Below, in pieces: positions 28,855-39,128 of a stretch of DNA of 64,000 bases. The stretch's first letter is position 1. The number at the start of each line of letters is the position of its first letter. A model generated the notes under the pieces. The model made no database searches and was not told the origin of the DNA. It saw only the letters and a program-made list of their open reading frames with translations. A program made the position numbers and the translations under genes. The stretch spans positions 186,001 through 250,000 of the forward strand of contig JAHLKT010000001.1 of assembly GCA_020444545.1 (NCBI GenBank), written 5' to 3'. The stretch is from Desulfarculaceae bacterium (GTDB lineage Bacteria; Desulfobacterota; Desulfarculia; Desulfarculales; Desulfarculaceae).

Positions 28855-29908
28855 GGACCGGCAGCAAGAAGAGACCCTGGCCTGGGTGCGGCGGGCCTGG
28901 CCCGGCGAGGCGGTCCCGGAGCTGGCCGTGGAGCCCATGGCCGCCGACGGCAGCCTGCGCCGCTTTTGGCGGGTCAAAGCTGGGATGCGCTCCCTGATCG
29001 CCATGAGCAACCCAAGCAACCCACCGGAGAACCTGTCCTGGGAGTACTTGGCCAACCACCTGGGCCGTTTGGGGCTGCCCGTGGCCCGGGTTTTGACCGC
29101 GGACCAGCGGGAGGGGCGCTTCCTCATGGAAGACCTGGGCAGCGGCTCGCTCATGGACGCGGCCCTGGCGGCGGGGAGCGACCAGGAGGCGGTGGCCGCG
29201 CTCTACGCCCCGGTGCTGGCCATGCTGGCCCGCTTGCAGGCCCAGGGCCACGAGGGCCTGGACACCAGCCTTTGCTACGACACCCCGGAGCTGACCCCGG
29301 AGGTTTTGCGTGAGCAGGAGGCGGGCTACTTCATGCGCGAGCTGGTCCTGGGCGCGGCGGGCTGGCCGACCGAGGAGCTGCCTCCCGAGCTGGAGGACGA
29401 GCTGACCGACTTCTGCCGCCAGGCGGGCGAGGCAACCCCCCGGGGCCTGGTGCACCGCGATTTCCAGAGCCGCAACATCGTCTATCACCGGGGGCGCTAC
29501 GGGTTGGTGGATTTTCAGGGGGCGCGGTTGGGCCCGGCCCAGTACGATTTGGCCTCCCTGCTGCACGATCCCTATGTCCAGCTCCCCTGGGGGCTCAGGG
29601 ACCGGCTGCTGAACCAATACTTGGAGCTGCGCGGCGCGGAGGGGCCCTTTGACCAGGACGCCTTCCGTGCCGGGTGGGCGGCGGTGAGCGCCAGCCGCCT
29701 GATGCAGGCCCTGGGGGCCTTCAGCTTCCTCACCCGGCGGCGCAACCGCCCCCACTTCGAGGCCTCGGTGGCCCCGGCCCTCACCAGTTTGGGCCGGGTC
29801 ATGGCCGACCCCAGCCTGGCGGGCTACACCGCCCTGGGCCGGGTGGTTTGCGAGGTGGGCGGCCGTTTGGGGCCCGCAAGCTTCGCCTTTTTAGGCAAGG
29901 TGGAATAA
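28847..29908 (+). CDS. amgK: AmgK-like anomeric sugar kinase (APH fold)
   Basis: About 353 aa. It has the aminoglycoside-phosphotransferase/choline-kinase fold with catalytic HRDFQSRN (about 206-213) and metal-binding VDFQGARLGPAQYDLASLL. This wording matches AmgK, which phosphorylates MurNAc/GlcNAc at the anomeric carbon in the MurU salvage route. The ATG at 28847 lies inside the previous gene's end; a GTG at 28838 adds three residues. The TAA shares its last base with the der ATG. Substrate is inferred from neighbours and motif wording. Confidence 0.82.
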   Translation: MPEDRQQEETLAWVRRAWPGEAVPELAVEPMAADGSLRRFWRVKAGMRSLIAMSNPSNPPENLSWEYLANHLGRLGLPVARVLTADQREGRFLMEDLGSGSLMDAALAAGSDQEAVAALYAPVLAMLARLQAQGHEGLDTSLCYDTPELTPEVLREQEAGYFMRELVLGAAGWPTEELPPELEDELTDFCRQAGEATPRGLVHRDFQSRNIVYHRGRYGLVDFQGARLGPAQYDLASLLHDPYVQLPWGLRDRLLNQYLELRGAEGPFDQDAFRAGWAAVSASRLMQALGAFSFLTRRRNRPHFEASVAPALTSLGRVMADPSLAGYTALGRVVCEVGGRLGPASFAFLGKVE

Positions 29909-31251
29909 TGAGCGGCATCGTTGCCATAGTGGGACGCCCCAACGTGGGCAAGTCCACCCTGTTCAACCGGCTGACCCGCACCCGGCGGGCCCTGGTGGAC
30001 GACATGCCCGGCGTGACCCGCGACCGGCTCTACGGCCGGGCCAAGATCGAGGGGCGCGAGGTGACCCTGGTGGACACCGGCGGCTTCGACCCGCCGGCGG
30101 ACCAGGCCTTTGCCTCCGAGGTGCACACCCAGATCGAGCTGGCCCTGGGCGAAGCGGACCTGGTGCTCTGCCTGGCCGACGCCCGCGCGGGGCTGACCCC
30201 GCAGGACAAAGAGGTGGCCCGCACCCTCAGGCGCACCCAGAAGCCGGTGATCTGGGCGGTGAACAAGACCGACAGCCCCTCCCTGGAGGACGCGGCGGCC
30301 GAGTTCTACGCCCTGGGGGTGGAGCATCTGCACTTCATCAGCGCGGCCCACGGCCTGGGCGTCCTGGACCTGTGCCGCGAAATGCTGGAGCTGTTGCCCC
30401 CGGACGAGGACCGCGAGGACGAGGAAGGCGAGGAGGAGATCCGCCTGGCCCTGGTGGGGCGGCCCAATGTGGGCAAGTCCAGCCTGATCAACGCGCTGAC
30501 CGGCTCGCCCCGGGTGGTGGTCAGTAACGTGCCGGGCACTACCCGCGACGCGGTGGACACCCCTCTGGAGTTCAATGGCAAGCCCTACGTGCTCATCGAC
30601 ACGGCGGGCATCCGCCGCCAGGGCAAGGTGAACCGGGGCCTGGAAAAGGCCGGGGTGTTCCGCTCGCTCCGGGCGGTGGAGCGGGCCCACGTGGCCGCGG
30701 TTTTGGTGGACGGCGACGAGGGCATCACCGACCAGGACCTCAAGCTGGCCGGGCACGTCCTGGCCAGCCACCGGGCCCTAATCATGGTGGTGAACAAATG
30801 GGACCTGGTCAAGGACGACGACTACCGGCGGGGCATCCTGGAGCGCGAGCTGGAACAGGCGCGCCGCTTCGCCCCCTGGAGCCCGCTGTTGTTCATGAGC
30901 GCCAAGACCGGCCAGGGGGTGGGCAAGCTCCTGCCCACGGTGGAGCGGGTCTTTTCCGAGTACACCCGGCGCGTTAGCACCGGACAGCTCAACCAGGCCA
31001 TCGAGGGCATCATGGGCCACCATCCCCCGCCCCTGATCAAGGGCAAGCGGCTCAAGATCTACTACGCCTCCCAGGTGGCCACCCGCCCCCCGACCATCGT
31101 GCTGATGGTCAACGACCCCAAGCGGGTGCATTTTTCCTACCGCCGCTACCTGAACAACGAGCTCAGGCGGGTGCTGGGGCTGGACCTGGCCCCCTTGCGC
31201 CTGATTTTCCGGGGCAAGGAACGGGGCAAGGGCGGCAAGCGGCGGCCTTGA
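29908..31251 (+). CDS. der: Ribosome assembly GTPase Der (EngA)
   Basis: A 447-aa protein with two tandem GTPase domains and a C-terminal KH-like domain. G1 motifs are GRPNVGKST (9-17) and GRPNVGKSS (about 185-193). G3 motifs are DTGG and DTAG, and G4 motifs are NKTD (near 118) and NKWD (near 296). A Glu/Asp-rich linker joins the domains. Der is needed for 50S maturation. A longer frame reading back through the kinase is a shadow. The C-terminus is basic (KERGKGGKRRP). Confidence 0.97.
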   Translation: MSGIVAIVGRPNVGKSTLFNRLTRTRRALVDDMPGVTRDRLYGRAKIEGREVTLVDTGGFDPPADQAFASEVHTQIELALGEADLVLCLADARAGLTPQDKEVARTLRRTQKPVIWAVNKTDSPSLEDAAAEFYALGVEHLHFISAAHGLGVLDLCREMLELLPPDEDREDEEGEEEIRLALVGRPNVGKSSLINALTGSPRVVVSNVPGTTRDAVDTPLEFNGKPYVLIDTAGIRRQGKVNRGLEKAGVFRSLRAVERAHVAAVLVDGDEGITDQDLKLAGHVLASHRALIMVVNKWDLVKDDDYRRGILERELEQARRFAPWSPLLFMSAKTGQGVGKLLPTVERVFSEYTRRVSTGQLNQAIEGIMGHHPPPLIKGKRLKIYYASQVATRPPTIVLMVNDPKRVHFSYRRYLNNELRRVLGLDLAPLRLIFRGKERGKGGKRRP

Positions 31252-31318
31252 CAATGAGGAGCGCCACGGATAATTTAGCCTTTCTACGGCCTGTTAAGTC
31301 ATCCGGAGAACGTTAGGT

Positions 31319-31897
31319 ATGCAGGAAATCGCCGAGGCCGCCCTTAGGCGGTCCATTGAGGTGCATCAGGAGTTTCTGCGCACCGGCCTGGCGCAGGTGG
31401 TGGCCGCGGCCCAGCTGGTTTCGCGGGGCCTGGCCGCGGGGGGCAAGCTGATGGCCATGGGCAACGGAGGCTCGGCCGCCGACGCCCAGCACCTCTCCGC
31501 CGAGCTGGTGAACCGCTATCTCATGGAGCGGCCCGGCCTGCCGGCCATCGCGCTGACCACCGACAGCAGCATCCTCACCGCCGTGGCCAACGACTACGAC
31601 TACAACCAGGTGTTCTCCAAGCAGATAAAGGCCCTGGCCGTGGACGGGGACATGGTGCTGGGGCTCTCCACCTCGGGGCGCAGCCCCAACGTGATCGCCG
31701 GCCTTAGCGCCGCGCGCCAGCGGGGCCTGGCCACCATCGGGCTCACCGGGCGCAACAGCGAGGCCATGGGCCCCCTGTGCGACATCCTCATCCAGGTGCC
31801 CAGCGACGAGACCCCGCGAATCCAGGAGCTGCACGCCTTTTCCATTCACATGATCTGCGAGCTGGTGGATCTCACCCTGTTCGGACGCAGTCAATGA
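31319..31897 (+). CDS. gmhA: SIS-domain phosphoheptose isomerase
   Basis: A 192-aa SIS-fold protein. GNGGSAADAQHLSAELVNR (about 43-61), LTTDSSILTAVANDY, LSTSGRSPNV and the late ELHAFSIHMICELVD are typical of GmhA, which converts sedoheptulose-7-P to D-glycero-manno-heptose-7-P for the LPS inner core. DiaA, a replication factor of the same family, is the alternative. No other heptose genes are in the window. GAGAACGTTAGGT precedes the ATG. It overlaps the following unknown gene by four bases. Confidence 0.9.
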   Translation: MQEIAEAALRRSIEVHQEFLRTGLAQVVAAAQLVSRGLAAGGKLMAMGNGGSAADAQHLSAELVNRYLMERPGLPAIALTTDSSILTAVANDYDYNQVFSKQIKALAVDGDMVLGLSTSGRSPNVIAGLSAARQRGLATIGLTGRNSEAMGPLCDILIQVPSDETPRIQELHAFSIHMICELVDLTLFGRSQ

Positions 31898-32832
31898 GCA
31901 AGCAACCCATCGACCTGAGCAAGCTCAAGCTCTCGGACCTGGACATGCGGCCCTCCAAGGTGGCAGCCGACATGCTGGGCAAGCCCTGGCAAGCCGGGGG
32001 CAGCTTGAACCAGTTCGTGGCCTCCCTGCCCAAGGTGCTGGCCGCTGACGATCTGCGCGCCGCCGCCGGGGCGGTGATCGCCGCCCGCAAGGCGGACAAG
32101 CCGGTGATGCTGGCCATGGGGGCCCACGTGATCAAGGTGGGCCTGAGCCCGTTGATCATAGACGCCATGGAGCGGGGCATCGTCACCGGCCTGGCCTTCA
32201 ACGGGGCCGGAGTGGTGCACGACACCGAGATGGCCCTGGCCGGACGCACCAGCGAGGACGTGGCCGAGGCCCTGGCCGACGGCAGCTTCGGCACCGCCCG
32301 CCAGACCGGGGAGTTCATCAACGGGGCCATCGCCGCCGACCCCGGGGCCGGGCTGGGCCTGGCTGTGGGGCGGGCCTTGCAGGAAGCCAACCCCAACTGC
32401 GTTTCGGTCTCGCTTTTGGCCGCGGCGGCCCGGTTGGGCCTGCCGGCCACGGTGCACGTGTCCATCGGCGCGGACATCATCCACATGCATCCCAGCTTCG
32501 ACGGCGCGGCCACCGGCCAGGCCAGTCACGTGGACTTCCGCCGCTTCACGGCCCAGGTGGCCGAGCTCAAGGGCGGGGTGCTGTTCAACGTGGGCTCGGC
32601 GGTGATGCTGCCTGAGGTGTTCTTAAAGGCCCTTTCGGCCGCGCGCAACCTGGGCAACGAGGTCAAGGACTTCACCACCGTGAACCTGGACATGATCCGC
32701 CACTACCGGCCCATGACCAACGTGGTCACCCGCCCGGTGCTCACCGGCGGCCGGGGCATCAGCATCACCGGGCACCACGAGATCAACCTGCCGCTGCTCT
32801 TGGCCATGGTCGTGGAAGGCCTGGCCGTCTGA
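31894..32832 (+). CDS. Conserved protein of unknown function, possibly deoxyhypusine-synthase-like
   Basis: A 312-aa soluble protein. Clear blocks are AMGAHVIKVGLSPLIIDAME (residues about 75-94), FNGAGVVHDTEMAL (about 105-118), HVSIGADIIHMHP and GISITGHHEINLP near the end. The alternating beta/alpha pattern suggests a Rossmann-type fold. I have a weak memory of such proteins being labelled deoxyhypusine synthase family, but no lysine-transfer motif can be confirmed by eye, so function is left open. It is coupled to gmhA by ATGA, so a sugar-related role is possible. Confidence 0.6.
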   Translation: MSKQPIDLSKLKLSDLDMRPSKVAADMLGKPWQAGGSLNQFVASLPKVLAADDLRAAAGAVIAARKADKPVMLAMGAHVIKVGLSPLIIDAMERGIVTGLAFNGAGVVHDTEMALAGRTSEDVAEALADGSFGTARQTGEFINGAIAADPGAGLGLAVGRALQEANPNCVSVSLLAAAARLGLPATVHVSIGADIIHMHPSFDGAATGQASHVDFRRFTAQVAELKGGVLFNVGSAVMLPEVFLKALSAARNLGNEVKDFTTVNLDMIRHYRPMTNVVTRPVLTGGRGISITGHHEINLPLLLAMVVEGLAV

Positions 32833-32928
32833 GGCTTGCCCCGCGTCCGGGCCGGTATTATGGTTTTAGGACACGCACAAACTTAGACCCGCCCCGGCAA
32901 GGGCCGCTAGCGCCCGGGAACGAAGGAC

Positions 32929-33150
32929 ATGCCCATATACGAGTTTCATTGCCCCCGCTGCGAACACGAGTTCGAGCAGCTGGTTTTCAAAAAGAGCGAG
33001 AAGGTCGTCTGCCCCAAGTGCGAATGCGCCAAGGTGGAGCGCCTGATGAGCGGCTTCGCCTCCAAGAGCGGCTCGGACGGCAAGATGACTTCCAGCAGCG
33101 GCGGCGGCTGCGCCGGCTGCACCGCCTCCTCCTGCGCCTCCTGCCATTAG
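32929..33150 (+). CDS. FmdB-family zinc ribbon protein
   Basis: A 73-aa protein. Two CxxC knuckles (C8-PR-C11 and C28-PK-C31) within MPIYEFHCPRC...VVCPKC are the FmdB/CxxC_CXXC_SSSS signature. The tail is Ser/Gly-rich and ends with more cysteines (CAGC, CASC, H). The family is small, cytoplasmic and of uncertain, possibly regulatory, role. It lies four bases before hemC. The 96-base gap upstream has no firm promoter. Confidence 0.88.
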   Translation: MPIYEFHCPRCEHEFEQLVFKKSEKVVCPKCECAKVERLMSGFASKSGSDGKMTSSSGGGCAGCTASSCASCH

Positions 33151-33154
33151 GCCA

Positions 33155-34090
33155 ATGCCCATGCCCAAGCTGACCATCGCCACCCGGGGGAGCAAGTTGG
33201 CCCTGGCCCAGGCCGGTTGGATCGCCTCGCGCCTGAGCGAGCTGCATCCCGGCCTGACCGTGGAAATGAACATCATCAAGACCACCGGCGACAAGATTCT
33301 GGACGTGCCCCTGGCCCAGGTGGGCGGCAAAGGGCTCTTCGTCAAGGAGATCGAGGATGCCCTGTTGGCGGGGGCGGCCGACCTGGCGGTGCACTCCATG
33401 AAGGACGTGCCCTCCGAGCTGCCCCAGGGCCTCACTCTGGGCGCGGTGGCCCGGCGGGAAGACCCCCGCGACGCCCTGATCAGCCCCATCGCGGTGGAGA
33501 TAAAGAACCTGCCCTCCGGGGCGCGGGTGGGCACCAGCAGCTTGCGGCGGCAAGCCCAGCTCTTGGCCCTTCGGCCCAATCTGGAGATCGTGCCCCTCCG
33601 GGGCAACGTGGACACCCGCCTGCGCAAGCTGGAAGAGGAAGGCCTGGACGCCATCATCCTGGCCGAAGCCGGGCTCTCCCGCCTGGGCCTGGAGGTGGAG
33701 CGGGCGCTGATTCCCATTGAGCAGATGCTCCCGGCCGTGGGCCAGGGGGCCCTGGGCCTGGAGATGCGCGCGGACGACCCCCTGGTGCGCGAGCTCATCG
33801 CGCCCCTGAACCACCCCGACACCGCCGCCGCCGTGGACGCGGAGCGCGCCTTCCTGGCCCGCCTGGAGGGCGGCTGCCAGGTGCCCATCGCCGGGCACGC
33901 GGTGGTGGAAAACGGCATCGTCAAGTTCTCCGGCCTGGTGGCCGACCTTCGCGGCGAACGCCTGGTGACCGGCGGCGGCTTGGCCCCCCCGGCCGAGGCC
34001 GCGGCCATGGGCGAGTCGGTGGCCCAAGAGGTCTTGGACGGCGGCGGCCGGGAGATTTTGGCCGAGGTCTACGGGGAGGCGCCCCAATGA
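33155..34090 (+). CDS. hemC: Hydroxymethylbilane synthase
   Basis: A 311-aa enzyme joining four porphobilinogens into the linear tetrapyrrole. IATRGSKLALAQA, TTGDKI, DLAVHSMKDVPSELP and GTSSLRRQAQLL are conserved. The cofactor-attachment cysteine is C241 in EGGCQVPIAG. The product passes to the HemD half of the next protein. ATG at 33155 or 33161 can serve as start. It overlaps cobA-hemD by four bases. Confidence 0.96.
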   Translation: MPMPKLTIATRGSKLALAQAGWIASRLSELHPGLTVEMNIIKTTGDKILDVPLAQVGGKGLFVKEIEDALLAGAADLAVHSMKDVPSELPQGLTLGAVARREDPRDALISPIAVEIKNLPSGARVGTSSLRRQAQLLALRPNLEIVPLRGNVDTRLRKLEEEGLDAIILAEAGLSRLGLEVERALIPIEQMLPAVGQGALGLEMRADDPLVRELIAPLNHPDTAAAVDAERAFLARLEGGCQVPIAGHAVVENGIVKFSGLVADLRGERLVTGGGLAPPAEAAAMGESVAQEVLDGGGREILAEVYGEAPQ

Positions 34091-35609
34091 GCGGCAAGGT
34101 CTATCTGGTGGGCGCGGGGCCGGGCGACCCCGGCCTGATCACCGCCAAGGGAGCCAAGCTGCTGACCACCTGCGACACGGTGGTCTACGATTATCTGGCC
34201 AACCCCGAGCTGTTGGCCCTGGCCCCGCCCGAGGCGGAGCGCATCTACGTGGGCAAAAAGGGCGGCGACCACACCAAGACTCAGGAGCAGATCAACCAGC
34301 TTCTGGTGGACCTGGCTGCCCAGGGCCGCATTGTGGTGCGCCTCAAGGGCGGCGATCCCTTTGTGTTCGGGCGGGGCGGCGAGGAAGCCAGCGCCCTGGC
34401 CGCCGAGGGCCACGCCTTCGAGATCGTGCCCGGGGTGACCAGCGCCATCGCGGCCCCGGCCTACGCGGGCATCCCGGTGACCGACCGCCGGGCCACCACG
34501 GAAGTCGCTTTCGTGACCGGCCACGAGGACCCCACCAAGCCCGGCTCCACCATCAACTGGGACGCCCTGGCCTCCATCGGCACGGTGGTGTTCCTGATGG
34601 GCGTGAAGAACCTGCCCCACATCTGCGAGAGCCTGATGAAGGCGGGCCGCGATCCGGCCACCCCGGCGGCGGCGATCCGCTGGGGCACCACCCCCCAGCA
34701 GGAGACGGTGAGCGGCACCCTGGCCGACCTGGCCGCCAAGGTGGCCGGAGCCAAGCTCAAGGCCCCGGCCATAACCATCGTGGGCCAGGTGGCCGCCCTG
34801 CGCCAGGAGCTGGCCTGGTTCGAGAAGATGCCGCTTTTCGGCAGGAGCGTCTTAGTTACCCGGGCCCGCAAGCAGGCCTCGGCCCTCAGCGAGGGGCTCA
34901 AGGCCCTGGGCGCCAAGGTCATCGAGGTGCCCACCATCGACTTCCTGCCGCCCGAGGACGCGGCGCCCCTGGCCACGGCCATCGAGATTCTGGAAGACTT
35001 TCACTGGGTGATCTTCACCAGCCCCAACGGGGTGGAGGCCTTTTTCGACGCCCTGATCGAAGGCGGCAGCGACGCCCGCGCCCTGGCCGGATGCAAGCTG
35101 GCCGCCATCGGCCCGGCCACCGCCGCCATGCTGGCCCGGCGGGGCCTGGTGGCCGACGTAACCGCGCGCACCTTCCAGGCCGAGGGGCTCATCGAGGCCC
35201 TGCAAAGCCAGGGGCTCACCGGCCAGCGGGTGCTGATCCCCCGCGCGGCCGAGGCCCGCGAGGTGCTGCCCGAAACCATCGCCCAGTGGGGCAACCTGGT
35301 GCAGGTGGTGCCCGCCTACCGCACCGTGCCGCCCGAGGGCTCGCCCGAGCTGCTGGCCCAGGCCCTGGACGAAGGCCTGGACGTGATCACCTTCACCGCC
35401 TCCAGCACCGTGACCAACCTTATGGCCATGCTGGACCAGGCCGGCCAGGCCGAGCTGGCCCGCCGCAGCAAGAGCGGCGAGCTGACCATCGCGGCCATCG
35501 GGCCCATCACCGGCGACACCGCCCGGGGCTACGGCCTCGAGGTGGCCATCCAGCCCGAGTCCTTCACCATAGAGGCCCTGATCGCGGCCCTCAGCGCCCA
35601 CTTCGCCTC

Positions 35610-35613
<4 letters not shown>
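34087..35613 (+). CDS. cobA-hemD: Fused uroporphyrinogen-III C-methyltransferase / uroporphyrinogen-III synthase
   Basis: A 508-aa two-domain protein. Residues ~1-245 are SUMT (VYLVGAGPGDPGLIT; VVRLKGGDPFVFGRGGEE; GVTSAIAAPAYAGIP). Residues ~255-508 are HemD (LVTRARKQASALSE; FTSPNGVEAFF; TFTASSTVTNL). It closes hydroxymethylbilane to uroporphyrinogen III and methylates it to precorrin-2, directing flux to siroheme or cobalamin. This fusion is known in several anaerobic lineages. The helicase gene starts at the GTG overlapping its stop. Confidence 0.95.
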
Positions 35614-37751
<2,138 letters not shown>

Positions 37752-37756
37752 GCCCA

Positions 37757-39061
37757 ATGCCTTCTCCCAGTCCCTATCAGCGCGCCGTGACCAAGCTCTA
37801 CGAGCTGCAAAAGTTCGGCATCAAGTTGGGCCTTAGCTCCACCCGCAACCTGCTAAAGGGCCTGGGCGACCCCCATCGCGGCCTGGCCTGCGTGCACCTG
37901 GCCGGCACCAACGGCAAGGGCAGCGTGGGGGCCATGCTGGAGGCGGCGCTCACGGAGGCCGGGGTCAAGGTGGGCTTCTACACCTCGCCCCATCTGGAGC
38001 GCTTCACCGAGCGCTTCCGCGTGGGCGGCAAGGAGATATCCCAGCGCAAGGTGGTTCAGCTGTGCAAGGCGGTGTGGGAGGTGGTGGACCAGCGGGAGCC
38101 GCCCACCTACTTCGAGTTCGTCACCGCCATGGCCTTTGAGCACTTCCGCCGCGAGGGGGTGGATCTGGCCATCATGGAGACCGGCCTGGGCGGCCGCCTG
38201 GACGCCACCAACATCTGCGAGCCCCTGGTCACGGTGATCACCAACCTGGGCCTGGAGCACGAGGATTACCTGGGCAAGGGCCTGAAGAACATCGCCTTCG
38301 AGAAGGCGGGCATCATCAAGAAAAAGGTGCCCCTGATCCACGGGGTGATGCAGCCCAGCGCCCGCCGCATCGTGGAGGACACCGCCGCCGAGCGCAAGGC
38401 CCCGGTCTACCGCCGGGGGCGCGAGCTGGGCTTCAAGCGGCGCGGCGGCGGCCGCTTCGACCTGAACGGGCGGCTGTGGAAGCTCAGCGACGTGGCCACC
38501 AACCTGGTGGGGGCCCACCAGCCCATAAACGCCTTGCTGGCCCTGGGCGCGGCCGAGGTGTTGTCGGAGAAAGGCCTGCCCCTCACCGCCGGGCACCTGG
38601 CCCGGGGGCTCACCCAGGTGCGCTGGCCGGGCCGCCTGGAGCGCTGGCCCTCCCAACCCGACGAGCCGGACCTCTGGCTGGACGGGGCCCACAACCCTTC
38701 CGCGGCCAAGGCGCTCTTGGCCAGCCTGGAGGCCATGCGCGGGGGCCGCAAGCCTTTGGTCATGGTGGTGGGGGTGATGGCCGACAAGGAGATCGGCACT
38801 CTTCTGGGCCTGCTATTGCCCGCCGCCGACCGGGTGGTCTACTCCCGGCCGGTGTACGCCCGCGCGGCCGATCCCCAGCGCCTGGCCGAGGCTGCCCCCC
38901 CCGGCGCCCCGCCCGGCGAGATAGAGCCCGATCTGGGCCGGGCCATGGAGCGCGCGCGGGAGCTGGCCGGTCCCGGTGGGGCGGTTTTGGTCACCGGAAG
39001 CCTTTTTACGGTAGGCGAGGCCCGCACCATCCTCTCCGGGGGTACAAGCGACTTGCCTTAA
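37757..39061 (+). CDS. folC: Bifunctional folylpolyglutamate/dihydrofolate synthase
   Basis: A 434-aa Mur-ligase-fold enzyme adding glutamate to folates. The ATP loop is AGTNGKGS (49-56); YTSPHLERFTERFRV and ETGLGGRLDATN are diagnostic; WLDGAHNPSAAKAL follows near residue 310. ATG 37757 lies five bases after the helicase stop. The longer in-frame reading from 37289 is within the helicase gene and rejected. It works downstream of FolP (17707). Confidence 0.94.
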   Translation: MPSPSPYQRAVTKLYELQKFGIKLGLSSTRNLLKGLGDPHRGLACVHLAGTNGKGSVGAMLEAALTEAGVKVGFYTSPHLERFTERFRVGGKEISQRKVVQLCKAVWEVVDQREPPTYFEFVTAMAFEHFRREGVDLAIMETGLGGRLDATNICEPLVTVITNLGLEHEDYLGKGLKNIAFEKAGIIKKKVPLIHGVMQPSARRIVEDTAAERKAPVYRRGRELGFKRRGGGRFDLNGRLWKLSDVATNLVGAHQPINALLALGAAEVLSEKGLPLTAGHLARGLTQVRWPGRLERWPSQPDEPDLWLDGAHNPSAAKALLASLEAMRGGRKPLVMVVGVMADKEIGTLLGLLLPAADRVVYSRPVYARAADPQRLAEAAPPGAPPGEIEPDLGRAMERARELAGPGGAVLVTGSLFTVGEARTILSGGTSDLP

Positions 39062-39128
39062 ATTGCTCCATCTGCTAGGGTGCGCTAGCAAAAGTGTTAA
39101 CGCGCCACACGCCTTGTTGGAGGTGGAA

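Noticed and set aside
32837-32870. TTGCCC...TATTAT as a promoter for fmdB-hemC
   Set aside because: The spacer is only 14 bases, too short for a normal sigma-70 promoter.
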